Shown here piece by piece: positions 21,337-32,300 of a stretch of DNA of 64,000 bases. How positions within the stretch are numbered: position 1 is the first letter of the stretch; each line of letters begins with the position of its first letter. Origin of the DNA: Cupriavidus sp. UYMMa02A (GTDB taxonomy: Bacteria > Pseudomonadota > Gammaproteobacteria > Burkholderiales > Burkholderiaceae); the NCBI GenBank assembly GCA_001725945.1, contig LRMT01000004.1, positions 1 to 64,000 of the forward strand. The letters run 5' to 3'. Below the pieces are notes generated by a model, which had not been told where the DNA came from, made no database searches, and worked only from the letters and a program-made list of their open reading frames with translations. The position numbers and the translations under genes are program-made.

Positions 21337-22551
21337 ATGACCTCCGCTCCGGTCAGCACCGCCAGGTCCTGTTCCGACATACCAAGCAAGTCCCCATAGA
21401 TCTCCGCGTTATGCTGGCCGAGGGCGGGGGCCGGCTCGATCGGCTTCACCTCCCGGTCCGTGAACTTTGGTATCACGCCAGCCATTCTGACCGGTCCGAT
21501 ATGCGGATCGGGCACCGACGCGATCGTTTCCCGCGCCTGGTAGTGCGGATCGTTCATGATGTCTTCGATGCTGTAAATGAAGGAATAGGCGAGCTTGGCC
21601 TCGTCCAGCTTTGCGCAGAGCTGTTCGACGGGCTGCCCCTCGATCCATGCGGCCAGCGCGGCATTGAGTTCATCCACATGTTTCCAGCGCTGTTCGTGTG
21701 TGGCGAAGCGTGGATCGTCGAGCCAGTCGTTGCGGTTCATGGCGAGCGCCAGGCGCTGGAAGCCCGAATCGGCCGACACCGTCAGGATCATGTAACGTCC
21801 ATCAGCTGTCCGGAAATGCTCCCCTGGCGCTGCTGCAAAATGCTTGTTGCCCTGTCGTGCGCGCACGGTGCCCAGGCGGTCGTAGGCCGGCACAAGCACC
21901 TCGGTGAAGCGAATGATGGTCTCGTACATCGCGAGGTCGATCTGCTGGCCTTCACCGTCATGTATGTCACGGTGGTAAATGGCCATCATCAGCGCGAAGG
22001 CACCAAGGATAGCCGTCTGGTAGTCTGCGATCGACGTGCCGATTCGCACGGGCGGGCGATCGGGGAAGCCCGTGATACCCATCAGCCCGCCAAACGCCAA
22101 CGCGATACGGTCATAGCCCGCGCGTCGCGATACGGGCCGGTCTGGCCAAATCCGGAAATCCGCAACATCACGAGCTTGGGGTTGCGTGCTTTCAGAGCCT
22201 CCCAGCCGAGCCCCCACTTCTCAAGGGTGCCGGGCCGGAAATTCTCCACGACCGCATCAGCCTTTTCCACAAGCTGCAGCAGAAGGTTGCGCCCTTGCGG
22301 CTTGCGCAAGTCCAGCGTGATGGATTTCTTGTTGCGGTTCTCGACGCTCCAGTAGAGGCATTGGCCATCGACGAACGGCCCAAGGTCCCGCACGGTGTCG
22401 CCGCGCCGGGGGACCTCGACTTTGATGACCTCTGCCCCGAAATCACCGAACAGCGTGGCTGCGACCGGACCGGCGACCATCGTGCCAAGGTCCAGGATGC
22501 GCAGGCCGCTGAGCATGTGCGGGCCGGGACGATGCCGTCGCGCGTCATCAT
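21333..22551 (-). CDS. CaiB/BaiF family III CoA-transferase, two frameshifts
   Basis: About 406 aa after repair, normal for the family. Start at 22551 with GAGGGAG upstream; one C is lost near 22516 so that the classical MLSGLRILDLGTMVAGPVAA falls in the next frame, and one G near 22110 between GPYRDARA and YDRIALAFGG. Family markers: FGDFGAEVIKVEVP, ENRNKKSITLDLRKPQG and MAIYHRDIHDGEGQQIDLAM. It transfers CoA between carboxylates, probably activating an acid from the neighbouring oxidation. Its start overlaps the Baeyer-Villiger gene's stop and its stop overlaps the patatin start. Confidence 0.83.
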
Positions 22552-24519
22552 GCCGCTCCCTCGACGCGCTCTTGCCCGGCATCCTCCGGCTGCGCGCTCC
22601 TGACGATATAGTCGGCCAGACCGGACCTCGGGTCATGTGCCAGTAGTCGTCATTACGGAATGCGTCGGCGCGACGATACGGCCTTTGCCATTGCGATACC
22701 AGTTCGACGTGCCCTGATGCGTCCAGATCATGCGCGCGTGAGCATCCTGGACACATTGGTTGTAGCGGTCATGCACGTCCTGGCGGACTTCGATCTCGAA
22801 TCCTGCCTGGTTCTCGTTGAGCGCGGCCTTCAGCAGCGACATCACGTATTGCACCTGGGTTTCGAGCAATGCCACCACGCTGCCACCATGGCCAAGCGCC
22901 GTGTTAGGACCGGACAGCATGAAGAAATTGGGAAACCCCGGCGTTGCGACCCCCAGGTACGCCTGCGCACCATTCGCATCCCAGTGATCGCGCACATTGC
23001 GGCCACCGCGGCCAATCAGCCGGAACGACGACAGCAGGTTGACGGCGTCAAAGCCAGTGCAGACCACAAGGATGTCAGCCTCGAACCGCTGACCATCGGC
23101 CGTGATCACGGCGTTGCTATCGATCTTCTGGATCCCGTTGTTGACAATGCGCACGTTGTCGCGCGTCGCCGTACGGAACCAGCCATTGTCCATCAGCATC
23201 CGCTTGCCGAATGGCGGATAGTCTGGCAGCACATCGGCCAGCAGTTCCTGGCGCTCGCCGAGTTGCTTCTTGACGTACTCGGTGAAGAACTCGCGATGCT
23301 TGTCGTTGCGGCGGTTGATGGCCCGTTCCGGATGCGGCCATTCGGGATCAATCTGCAGAGAGGCGTGGATCCGGTCGTTGAAGATCCAGGCAAGACGCTG
23401 GCGGTACCACGGCTGGTAGTACGGCACCTCCTTCAGCAGGAACCGGGTGGCAGTGGGTACCGGCTTCTGGAAACGTTCGAACGGTGCGGCCCACTGCTTC
23501 GAACGCTGGAATACGGTGAGCTGTGCCACGTGTGGCGCGATGGCCGGCACGATTTGCATCGCGCTGGCGCCGTTGCCGATAACAGCAACGCGCTTGCCGC
23601 GAACGTCGAGCCCCTCCGGCCAGCGCGCGCTGTGGAAGCACGGCCCGGTGAAAGTGCCAAGGCCGGGAATATCGGGCATCTTGGGCACATTGAGCAGCCC
23701 GACGGCGCTGATTACCACGTTGGCGCGGAGCACGTCAGCATTGCCATTTGCATCCGACACGCGGACCGTCCAGTCCCTCGAGCCTTCGTTGTAGATTGCG
23801 GATTCCACTTTGGTGCTGAAACGCACGTGCGGACGCACGCCAAAGCGATGCGATACGTTCACGAAGTACGCCTGGATCTCCTCGCGCAGCGCGAAATACC
23901 GCGTCCAGTCGCCGTTGGCGAACGAGTATGAATAAATGTGGTTTGGGGTGTCCACGCCTGCACCAGGATAGCGGTTCTCGTACCACGTGCCGCCCACCTC
24001 GGCGTTCTTTTCTATGACAGTGTGCGGGATGCCTGCACCACGCAGCCGGATCGACGCGCACAGGCCGGCCACGCCGGCGCCGATGATTACCACGTGGAAG
24101 TTGTCGGGCACGCGGTATTCATCACGCTGGTTGATCCGGAAATCACGGTCCAGCCCCAACCATGCGCCGACCATCGGGCCATAGGTATATGGGATCTCTT
24201 CGCCAACGCTACAGCGCAGCATCTCGACGAGTTCGTCCAGGCCCGGATCTGGCACCGCAGCGGCGGTACCGGCCTTCCATGCCAGCACCGCTTCGCGCGC
24301 GGCCGAGCGGATCTCTTGCTGTACTTCCGGCGCAAGACCGCCGGAGTCATGGTCGTCAATGCCACGGATGTGCATGCATTGGTAGCGTTTTGACAGCCAG
24401 CGCTTATCGCCGGTCAGGTGAAGCAGCACCATGAGCAGCGTCGGTACATTGGCGGTCGGCAGCGCGTTGTCGAGCTGACGAGTCCAGTCGTGATCGGGCA
24501 TCTGAGTCATCGTGTTCAT
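22548..24519 (-). CDS. Baeyer-Villiger monooxygenase (4-hydroxyacetophenone monooxygenase-like), frameshifts at C-terminus
   Basis: About 657 aa. VIIGAGVAGLCASIRLRGAG binds FAD, VGGTWYENRYPGAGVDTPNH follows, GTFTGPCFHSARWPEG matches the Baeyer-Villiger fingerprint FxGxxxHxxxW, and VAVIGNGASAMQIVP binds NADPH. The extra about 130 N-terminal residues and total length fit the 4-hydroxyacetophenone monooxygenase group. Two base losses near 22665 and 22605 split the end; joined, it reads FRNDDYWHMTRG and then ADYIVRSAQPEDAG, and stops overlapping the CaiB start. It inserts oxygen beside a ketone to give an ester or lactone; the natural ketone is not known. Confidence 0.88.
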
Positions 24520-24613
24520 CCAAGGTTCGGGCAAAAGGCGGGCCTCGGCCCGCTGCGAACGGCAGCCGGGACCCGGAAAATCGAGTGGGAAAGGAAGCGA
24601 AAAAGGGAAAGGG

Positions 24614-25582
24614 CTATTTCGCCTTCATGCCAGAGAGGCGCACCACTTCACCCCATTTCGCATACTCGGCGGCGACGGTCTTCTGCATGAACTGCGGCGT
24701 GCCTGGCCAGGGTTCGAAGGCCAGCACATCGAGCTTCTGCTTGACATGTTCCTGCTTCAGGACCTCCTGAAGTTGGGCATTGAGCTTCTGGACTACCGCT
24801 GGCGGCGTACCTTTCGGGGCGACGAGCGCAGTCCAGCCAAGCGCTTCATAGCCCCTTACACCGGCTTCTGCCATGGTTGGTATTTCCGGCGCAATCAACG
24901 AACGCTTGCTGTCAAGCACGGCCAGCGCCTTGAGCTTGCCAGCCTTGATGTTCGCTTGCTGTGCGCCGATGGTGTCCACCATGAGCTGGGCGCGCCCGGA
25001 CATCACATCGATGGAAGCCGGTGCGCCGCCTTGGTATGAGACCGTCGTGATATCCACTCCGGCTTTCGACTTGAAGAGTTGCAGTGCCAGTTCGAAGGCT
25101 TGCGCGCCGGAGGCAAACATCAACTGGCCGGGTCGCTTCCTGGCATCACGCACGACGGCATCCACGCTGTCATAGCCGGCGGCCGGTCCCGCCAACAGCA
25201 CCATCGGCGCCTTGGCCACCATGCCGATGGGTTCGAAATCGGTTAGCGCGTCGTACAACTTGGTGTTTTGCAGATGCGGCCCGGTGGTCAGGGTCCCGCT
25301 CACCGCAAGGCCAAGCGTGTAGCCGTCAGCCGGGGCCTTCGCCACCATGCTCATGGCCAGCATGCCACCTACACCGGGCCGGTTCTCGATCACGAACGAC
25401 TGGCCGTTGAGGCGGGACAGTTCCTGTCCGACGATGCGACCGATGGTGTCCGAGGCACCGCCTGGCGGATATCCCACTAGCAGCTTGACCGGTCTGGCCG
25501 GATAGGTCTCCGGCTGTGCCAATCCACTCGCCGGCGCGAGCAACGCAAGGCAGGCTGCGGCAATGCACTGAGTGCGTGTCAT
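24614..25582 (-). CDS. Bug/TctC-family periplasmic solute-binding protein
   Basis: 322 aa, intact. ATG 25582 follows GGAG. Signal peptide CIAAACLALLAPASGLA, then PARPVKLLVGYPPGGASDTI and FVIENRPGVGGMLAMSMVAK, the hallmark N-terminal lobe of Bug proteins; IPTMAEAGVRGYEALGWTAL marks the C-terminal lobe. These bind small carboxylates for tripartite tricarboxylate transport or signalling. It heads the leftward Baeyer-Villiger operon and is divergent from the IclR gene, with the promoter region between them (25583-25753). Confidence 0.92.
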   Translation of the reverse strand: MTRTQCIAAACLALLAPASGLAQPETYPARPVKLLVGYPPGGASDTIGRIVGQELSRLNGQSFVIENRPGVGGMLAMSMVAKAPADGYTLGLAVSGTLTTGPHLQNTKLYDALTDFEPIGMVAKAPMVLLAGPAAGYDSVDAVVRDARKRPGQLMFASGAQAFELALQLFKSKAGVDITTVSYQGGAPASIDVMSGRAQLMVDTIGAQQANIKAGKLKALAVLDSKRSLIAPEIPTMAEAGVRGYEALGWTALVAPKGTPPAVVQKLNAQLQEVLKQEHVKQKLDVLAFEPWPGTPQFMQKTVAAEYAKWGEVVRLSGMKAK

Positions 25583-25753
25583 GTTGTCTCCGTTTCCTCT
25601 CTGGTTTTCGACTGCATGGACAGTATCGATGCCCGGCCGGACTGTGGTAAAACATCGCGTGTCAATTTGTTCATAATGTGAATGTTCAAAAGCGAAGCCA
25701 TTTGCCGAAATGTTGTTGAAGGGGAGAATGGTGGTTTTACAGGAGTTCAGATT

Positions 25754-26535
25754 GTGAATATTGAGCGTGTTTCCAGCACCGGGCCGGAGCGCATGCGTGG
25801 CGCCCAAGCGGTGTTTCGCGCCATCGATCTGCTCAAACTCGTGGGCCTGAACCATGAGCACGGGATATCACTCGCGTCGCTGGTTGCCGAAACGGGGCTG
25901 GACCGCGGCACGGCATATCGGTTGTTGAGTTCGCTCGTGCAGAGCGGCATGCTTGCTCGAGACGACGATAAGCTCTATCGCCTAGGACTCGAATCGATGC
26001 AATTGGGACTGGCAACCATGAGTCGCGTGCCGATCATGCAGCGCTGCCGGCCGACGATGATCCGTATTGCCCGCCGCACAGAGGATACGGTCTATCTGGT
26101 GGTGCGCAACGGCGACTACGCCCACTGCGTGCACTATGAGCAAGGCACGTTTCCCATCAAGGCCTTGGTGTTGCATGTGGGCGGCCTGCGCTTGCTTGGT
26201 GTGGGATCCGCAGGTACGGCATTGATGTCCACGCTGACAGACGCCGAACTGGAGTCTTTCCACGCCCGCCATATGAGCAAACTTCCGGCTGAGCGAAGCT
26301 CGCTGTCCCATCTGCGCCGACAGTTGGCACTGATTCGGAAGCAAGGCTACGCATGCACCGACAACCTCGTCGCGACCGGTGTGAGTGGCGTGGGCATGGC
26401 ATTTCAAGTCACCGCAGGACGTACGCCGCAATCAGCGTGGGCGCCATTCGCTCAAGATTGGACGATGAGCGACGAAAGTGGATCGCAAAGGTGATGAAGG
26501 AAGAGCTACAAAATAATGGATGGGGATTAATTTAG
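25754..26535 (+). CDS. IclR-family transcriptional regulator, one frameshift
   Basis: GTG 25754 is preferred because AGGAG lies at 25741-25745 and it gives about 260 aa, the family norm; an upstream in-frame ATG at 25682 is possible. HTH: ISLASLVAETGLDRGTAYRL; effector domain: VYLVVRNGDYAHCVHYEQG and LGVGSAGTALMS, then ATGVSGVGMAFQVTAGR. A base loss near 26420 moves the end to YAAISVGAIRSRL. It is divergent from the Bug/Baeyer-Villiger operon and so probably its regulator, responding to a substrate or intermediate. Confidence 0.85.
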
Positions 26536-26899
26536 GCGTTCCACTAGAACAACGGGAAGTTGTCGCCGTCTCGAGAGCGTGCAAGAGAGGGGACGCGGTC
26601 CGGCTGCGGCGCCGCCAGGCGTGATGGGCGGCGCGGACAACCTTGAGATCGCGGTCGTGAAGGCGGAGCGTCGGTCTCGGGCGTCCAGAACAAGCTGGCG
26701 ATTCGACGATCCGCAAGGTCGAGCGTTACACCCTCCCACCAAGGGGAAGGTATCCGACATCATCGCCGTGTTCAACGAATGCGCGCGATTGCTCTTATTG
26801 TGCAACCGTGGACACGTAGCGCCATCACTCGCTCGTACAGCGCCAGCCTCGTGGCACGTCTCTGATGGCTCAGACGCTGCCATGACCTCAGTGCGTTGA
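26536..26899. other. No gene recognised
   Basis: Between the IclR gene and an ISL3 remnant. Open frames exist on both strands but none shows a recognisable motif. It is probably junction debris from the insertion or deletion events that left the transposase fragment. Confidence 0.35.
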
Positions 26900-27235
26900 A
26901 GCCTTAGCGCGCCCTGCCGGCCCAAGGTCACCTACCGCCCCCCGATTTGCTGAGGCTTGGCGCAGTTGTGGCCCGAGGCGGTAAAGCAACCTCTCGACGT
27001 TGTCGCGCAGGTTGCTCGGCAGGTACCAGCGATCCGAGAATTATTGGCTGCCGGCAGCGCGATGTCGACCGACCCCGGCCCGGTCCCTGGCGACGATCTC
27101 GATCGATGGGTGCACACGACGCATCCATGCAGCCACCGCAATGGCGTTCCTACCGGCGAACACTTCGATCGCCTCACGTCGCTCCAGGCCGACGATGATC
27201 GTTCCGTACTGCATAGATCTTGCGAGTGTTGCCCC
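26900..27235 (-). mobile_element. ISL3-family transposase remnant
   Basis: Read leftward, MQYGTIIVGLERREAIEVFA and AVAAWMRRVHPSIEIVARDR match the DDE core of ISL3-type transposases (the usual form being YGTILVDLERHR...VEIVSRDR). After a frame change DRWYLPSNLRDNVERLLYRL continues the same protein. Both ends of the gene and any terminal repeats are missing, so the element is dead. It abuts the citrate-synthase fragment, suggesting that the insertion sequence took part in truncating it. Confidence 0.65.
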
Positions 27236-27275
27236 TGCGCACGTCGGCTTTATTGGCACGATCCCGCAGCAAGCA

Positions 27276-27509
27276 TCAGGTTCGCTCGGGCACCTTGCCC
27301 ACATAGCGGCCCCGCGGCCGGATCACCTGACCGACGTTCAACTGCTCCAGGCTGTGGGCAAGCAAACCCACACTGCGCGCCGTGGCAAACATGCCGAAAG
27401 CCGCGTCATCAGGCAAATCATAGTGCGTGACAAGGGCCGCCAATGCCACGTCGATATTGGGCTGCAAACCGGTCAATCGCGTTGCCTTTTCCACAAAGCG
27501 CGCAATCAC
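27276..27509 (-). pseudogene. Citrate synthase / citryl-CoA lyase C-terminal fragment
   Basis: A 77-aa frame with LQPNIDVALAALVTHYDLPD, FATARSVGLLAHSLEQL and IRPRGRYVG, the last helices of the citrate synthase fold including the conserved arginine-rich end. The upstream three quarters of the gene are absent: the next sequence is the start of the oppositely oriented dehydrogenase gene. It is a fragment, not a functional enzyme. Confidence 0.7.
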
Positions 27510-27554
27510 GGGCGGCGGATCGCATCCACCTACTCAGCCAAGACATCCACGCAT

Positions 27555-28506
27555 ATGACGCCTCAGATCCTGCAACTGAACCCCATCCTGATTCCTGCCG
27601 TGAACGAAGAACTGGCCGCCCGTTACCAGGTGCACAAGTACTTCGAGATCGAGGATCAAGGCGCCTTTCTTCAGCAGCATGGCGCGTCTATCGAAGCGTC
27701 ATCACTGGCGGTCACACCGGGATCTCCCGCGAGATTCTGGAACAACTGCCGGCGCTGAAAGTGGTGGCGGTCAACGGCGTGGGCACCGATGCGTCGACCT
27801 GGCTTATTGCCGCGAGCGCGACCTGCCCGTGACCGCCACGTTGGGTGCGCTGACCGAGGACGTGGCCGATCTGGCCATCGGCCTGCTGATCGCGGCGTGC
27901 CGAAACATCTGCGCGGGCGACCGTTTTGTCCGTGACGGCCAGTGGGAAATGCATCCGTCGCCGTCCGCTATTCCACTCGCGCGCCGCTTCAGCGGCATGC
28001 GCGTCGGCATCGTGGGCATGGGCCGCGTAGGCCGTGCCGTGGCCACGCGTGCTGCAGCGTTTGGCTGTCCCATCCGCTATACGGATCTGCGCGCGGTGGA
28101 CGACGTGACGCACACCTTCGTGGCCGACTTGATCGACCTGGCACGCGACAGCGATGCGCTGGTGCTCTGCGCTGCCGCTGACAAGGCCGAAGGCATCGTC
28201 AATGCCGCCGTGCTCGATGCGCTCGGCCCGCGCGGGTTCCTGATCAACGTGGCGCGCGGCCGCCTGGTCAACGAGGCCGACCTTGCTGCGGCCATTGAAG
28301 CCGGAAGCATTGCGGGCGCGGGCCTGGACGTCTTTGTCGATGAACCTCGCGTGCCGCTGACGCTGCGCCGGTCGGACCGCACCACGCTGCAAGCCCACCG
28401 CGCGAGCGCTACGTGGGAAACGCGCGGTGCCATGGCGCGCATGGTGCTAGACAGCGTGGCCGAAGCGCTGGCCGGCAAGCGCCCCACAATGAGCCTGACC
28501 ACCTGA
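27555..28506 (+). CDS. D-isomer 2-hydroxyacid dehydrogenase, two frameshifts
   Basis: About 317 aa after repair. Start TPQILQLNPILIPAVNEEL, then (frame change near 27690) ISREILEQLPALKVVAVNGV and (near 27800) LPVTATLGALTEDVADLAIG. The NAD(P) domain shows RVGIVGMGRVGRAVATRAAA and INVARGRLVNEADLAAAIEA, with the catalytic acid in FVDEPRVP and the histidine in QAHRASAT. It fits glyoxylate/hydroxypyruvate reductase-like enzymes, which reduce 2-oxoacids. The 220 bp after it contain a CPCGS piece resembling a SEC-C zinc motif that stops at once; I do not call a gene there. Confidence 0.82.
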
Positions 28507-28726
28507 GTTCGCCATGATGGATTTCGTCATGCCGCCGCCAGCGCCAAGCGCTTTGCCCGTGGCGCACAGCACTGCGTATTTCCCGATCCGTCGCGTTTTC
28601 TGCCACGTTGTAGCGAACTTACTTCTTCCGGCTTCCGCACGGGCAGGTGTGGAACATTGGCCGTGCCCCGATCGCCAACCTCCATGGGTCTCGACATCGC
28701 GACGGGTCGCCGCGCTACCCTCGCAC

Positions 28727-29050
28727 CTAGCCGTGCGGTTCCCACGCAGCTTCTTCGCCCATTTTGGCCGCATGGGCCGCTGCCTGTTCGAGCCAAGGCG
28801 CATGCGTTTTTAGCACCACCAGCATCACCAAATCGAGGCCGTCCAACACCCGCAGGGCATGCTCGAGATTGACCCCCTTGCCATTCTCGAGTTTGGACAA
28901 CATGCCCAGCGAGACCGAGCAATGCCTGGCCGCCTGGTCAATGGGCATGGCCGCCTCGGCGCGGGTCGCGCGAATGCGATCCCCCAGTTGTTGAATGGTG
29001 CGAATGGCCGCCCGGGAAGGCGGTGTCGGATCAGGGAGGGGGCGCGGCAT
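28727..29050 (-). CDS. HipB-like XRE-family repressor, orphan
   Basis: 107 aa from ATG 29050 (a TTG at 29101 would add 17 residues). IRTIQQLGDRIRATRAEAAM and IDQAARHCSVSLGMLSKLEN with NGKGVNLEHALRVLDGLDL form a Cro/C1 helix-turn-helix of the HipB type. In typical systems hipA follows; here nothing like HipA is found downstream, so it is a solitary antitoxin-like regulator. A perfect palindrome overlapping a consensus -10 box lies just upstream, consistent with autorepression. Confidence 0.8.
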   Translation of the reverse strand: MPRPLPDPTPPSRAAIRTIQQLGDRIRATRAEAAMPIDQAARHCSVSLGMLSKLENGKGVNLEHALRVLDGLDLVMLVVLKTHAPWLEQAAAHAAKMGEEAAWEPHG

Positions 29051-29101
29051 GAGCGTGGGTTCCGGCGAAGCGAAAGAAGCAGGAGCCCGCCTCTTTAACA
29101 A

Positions 29102-29124
29102 AATTTCGTGATCGTGAAATTATA
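29102..29124 (-). promoter_or_regulatory. Promoter -10 box with overlapping palindromic operator
   Basis: AATTTC (29102-29107) and GAAATT (29116-29121) form an inverted repeat around GTGATCGT. On the minus strand a perfect TATAAT occupies 29124-29119, so a protein bound to the palindrome would block the promoter of the HipB-like gene. The -35 match is weak. Confidence 0.55.
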
Positions 29125-29310
29125 CCTTCCGCAATGACAGCCGCCAGTTCGACTGGGATGGGTCAATGCAGGCAGTGGCCACCAAGAGCGCCTCCTTCGC
29201 TTGCGCAGGTAGCGCGTTGGGCCCGGACCGCGAGGGCCCTTCGCTGCCTCACGCCCTGGAGCCTGACGGTGGCGCGCAAACGAAGCGGCCATTTCCCCTC
29301 GCCCCATCCC

Positions 29311-32300
29311 TTACGACAGGTCGTCCAGGAACGTTCTGGCCTGGCGCATGTCTCCGGTATCCGCCCCTTCCGCAATCGCGCCCGCGATTTCGACCAGCAT
29401 GTCCCTGGCCGCACCGTCCTTGCCTTGGCGGTGCCACAGCCTGGCAAGGCATAGGGCGCTTTGCAAGGCAAGCGATGGGGCCGCTTGCTGACGGGCGAGG
29501 CCAATGGCTTTCTCGAAACAAGCCTGCGGGGTGTCTTCCATGGCCGATGAATCGGCAGCCTTATCTGGCCACGCCAACCTCAACTCGCCCTGCAGGCGAT
29601 ACAGCGTCGCGGCATCGAAGCACTCGCCGGTGTCGTGCACCAGCGCCAGCGCATCGTCCAGTACACGTAGCCCGGATTCCGGCTGCCCGGCTGCGCCATA
29701 GGCATCGGCGAGCAGTCCCAGCAAGGATGGCCGCCCGAGCGCGGCCCCGGTTGCCTGGTGGTCGTGCAGCCCCTGGTGGATCAGGGCGATGCCCTCATCG
29801 AGGCTTCCCAGCCTGGCGAGCGCCCAACCGCGCAGGATCGTGGCCCACGCCAGGTAGTGCGGGAACCCCTGCTCGCGTGAAAGCGCGAGCGCGGCATTGG
29901 CGTACTCCAGCGTCGCTTCCCGCTCACCGAGGCGCTGATGCAGCTCGGCCGCGAAGATCAGGCTCAGGGCGAGGGCAAAGGGATCCGAAGCCTGCCTGGC
30001 CAGCGCCAGCGCCTCCTCGCAGCGGACCCTGGCCTGGTCCGGCCAGCCCAGGTACCAAAGGATCCAGCTCAGCGTGCTGCGCACGTGGACCGCCGGGTTG
30101 CGCGCATAACGCAAAAAATGCCCATACGACGGGCGGTCGGGGTGGTGCAAGGCCAGTGCCTGCTCCATCTGGGCACGGGCCTGCTCGATCTGGCCCAGAC
30201 GGAACACGGTCGCTCCCAGCACGCGATGCGCCTCGGCGAGCTGTTCCGGATCTTGCGCATCCTGCGCGAGGCCGAGCAACCGCTCGCCCAACGCTTGTGC
30301 CGTGTGGAGCTGGGCACGCAGCAGGTAGAAGGACCACAGCCCAAGCTGGGCCGAAAAGAACTGCGGCGTGTCCCCGCCTTGTTCGCTCAGGGCGAGGGCC
30401 CGCGTGTAGGTCGCCTCGACCTCCGGCGCCCCATAGCCTCGTGCGGCCATCCACGCCGGGCCAAGGGTCAGCAGCAGCGCGAGCTCCTCGCGGTGGCGCT
30501 CCGGAGTTTCTGGCAGCGTCGTCAGCAACTCGAGGGCCGCACGCAGATGACCAATGGCTTCCATTTGCGCGGAACGCTGCATGGCCTGCTTGCCCGCCAA
30601 CTGCAGGTATTCGACGGCCTTTGGCACATTGCCGCTCTGGCTGTAGTGGTGCGCGAGTTCGCTGCAGTACTCATTGAGCCGGTCCGGAAACAGGGCCTCG
30701 ATGGCCTGCGCCGTGCGCTCGTGCAAGCGGCCGCGCTGCGTCGAGAGCAGCGAGTTGCCGGCCACCTCCTGCGTCAGCGCATGCTTGAACGCGTATTCCA
30801 CCTCGGGGAAGGCGGGACGCTCATAGATGAAGTCGCCGGCCTGGAGATCCGCCAACAGCGGGTGCAGCATGTCGTCGGACTGCTCCGTGACATGGCGGAC
30901 CAGGCTCACGGGGAAGTCCGTGCCGATGACCGCCAGCGTCTGCAGCAGTTCCTTCTGCGGGATCGGCAAGCGGTCGATCCGCGCCGCGAGCACCCCCTGC
31001 ACGGTCGTGGGCATATGCAGCGCGAGCGGCGGCTTGTCGATCCGGTAGCTGCCAGCTTGGCCGAGCAAGGCGTGTTCGTCTGCCAGGGTCTGGACCACTT
31101 CCTCCATGAAGAACGGGTTCCCCTCGGTCTTGGACAGGATCAATTGCTTGAGCGGCACCAGGGAGGCATCGTCGCCCAGCAGGGCTGACAGCAGCCCTTC
31201 GGCTTCGGCCGGACCCAGCGGTGCGAGCTGCAACTGGAGATAGCAAGGGAGGCGGCCCCAGTCATGCCGGTACTCGGGCCGATAGTTGACGAGCAGCAGG
31301 ATGCGGGCGCTCGACACCGCTTCGATGAGGACATTGAGGAACGCTTCAGTTTCACTGTCGAGCCATTGCAGGTCTTCGAACAGCACCATCAGGGGCTGGT
31401 TCTGGCTCTCGCGCACCAGCAGCCGGGTGATCGCCTCAAACGTGCGCGCGCGCCGGATGGACGGGTCCATCGTGGGCAGCGCCGAACCGGGTTCGAGGAA
31501 GCCAAGCAGATACAGCAGGTAGGGTAGGTGCCCCTCGAGGGCGCGATCGAGGATCATCAGCCGGCCGGTCGCCTTCTCGCGATAGCGGCGTTCGTCATCC
31601 TGCGCCGTGATCTGGAAATAGTTGCGCAGCAGGTCGATCAGCGGCAAGTAGGGGAAGGCCTTGCCATGCGACACGGAGAAGGTTTCCAGCACCATGCCAC
31701 CGGACGCGCGCGGGCCTTGAACTCGTGGAACAGGCGCGACTTGCCCACGCCGGCTTCGCCCACCACCCCGACGATCTGCCCCCGCCCGGTGTTGGTCAGG
31801 GCCAGCGCCTGCCCGAGGCGCTCGAGTTCGGCCTCGCGCCCGACAAATCGGGCCAGGCCCCGGTGCGCGCCCACCTGCAGCGCGTGCGCAGCGCCCCCAG
31901 CCCGAGCACCTCGTACACCGCGAGCGGTTCGCGCATCCCCTTGATCTGGGTGCGGCCCAGGGCCTTGAACTCGAAATAGCCCTCGGCCAGCCGATGGGTC
32001 GATTCGCTGACCAGGATGGAGGAAGGCGTCGCGACGCCTTCCATGCGCGCGGCAATGTGAATCGTGTGGCCGACCGGGTCGTAGTCGGTGCGCAAGTCGT
32101 CCTTGCGGATCGAGCGCACCACCACTTCGCCGGTATGCACGCCGACGCGGATCTGCAGCGGAATGCCCTGCTCCAGGCGCACCTTGTCGCTATGCGCGCG
32201 CATCGCCTGCTGCATCCGCAGGGCGGCAAAGAGGGCGCGCAGCGCATGGTCCTCGTGGGCGATCGGCGCGCCGAACAGCGCCAGGATGCCGTCGCCGAGC

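Noticed and set aside
28560-28720. SEC-C zinc-motif gene (CPCGS)
   Set aside because: Only a few residues match before a stop; too short to call even as a fragment.
29938-31188. Rightward frame of 416 codons
   Set aside because: Antisense to the cyclase/ATPase/TPR gene, whose leftward frame is uninterrupted and motif-bearing here.
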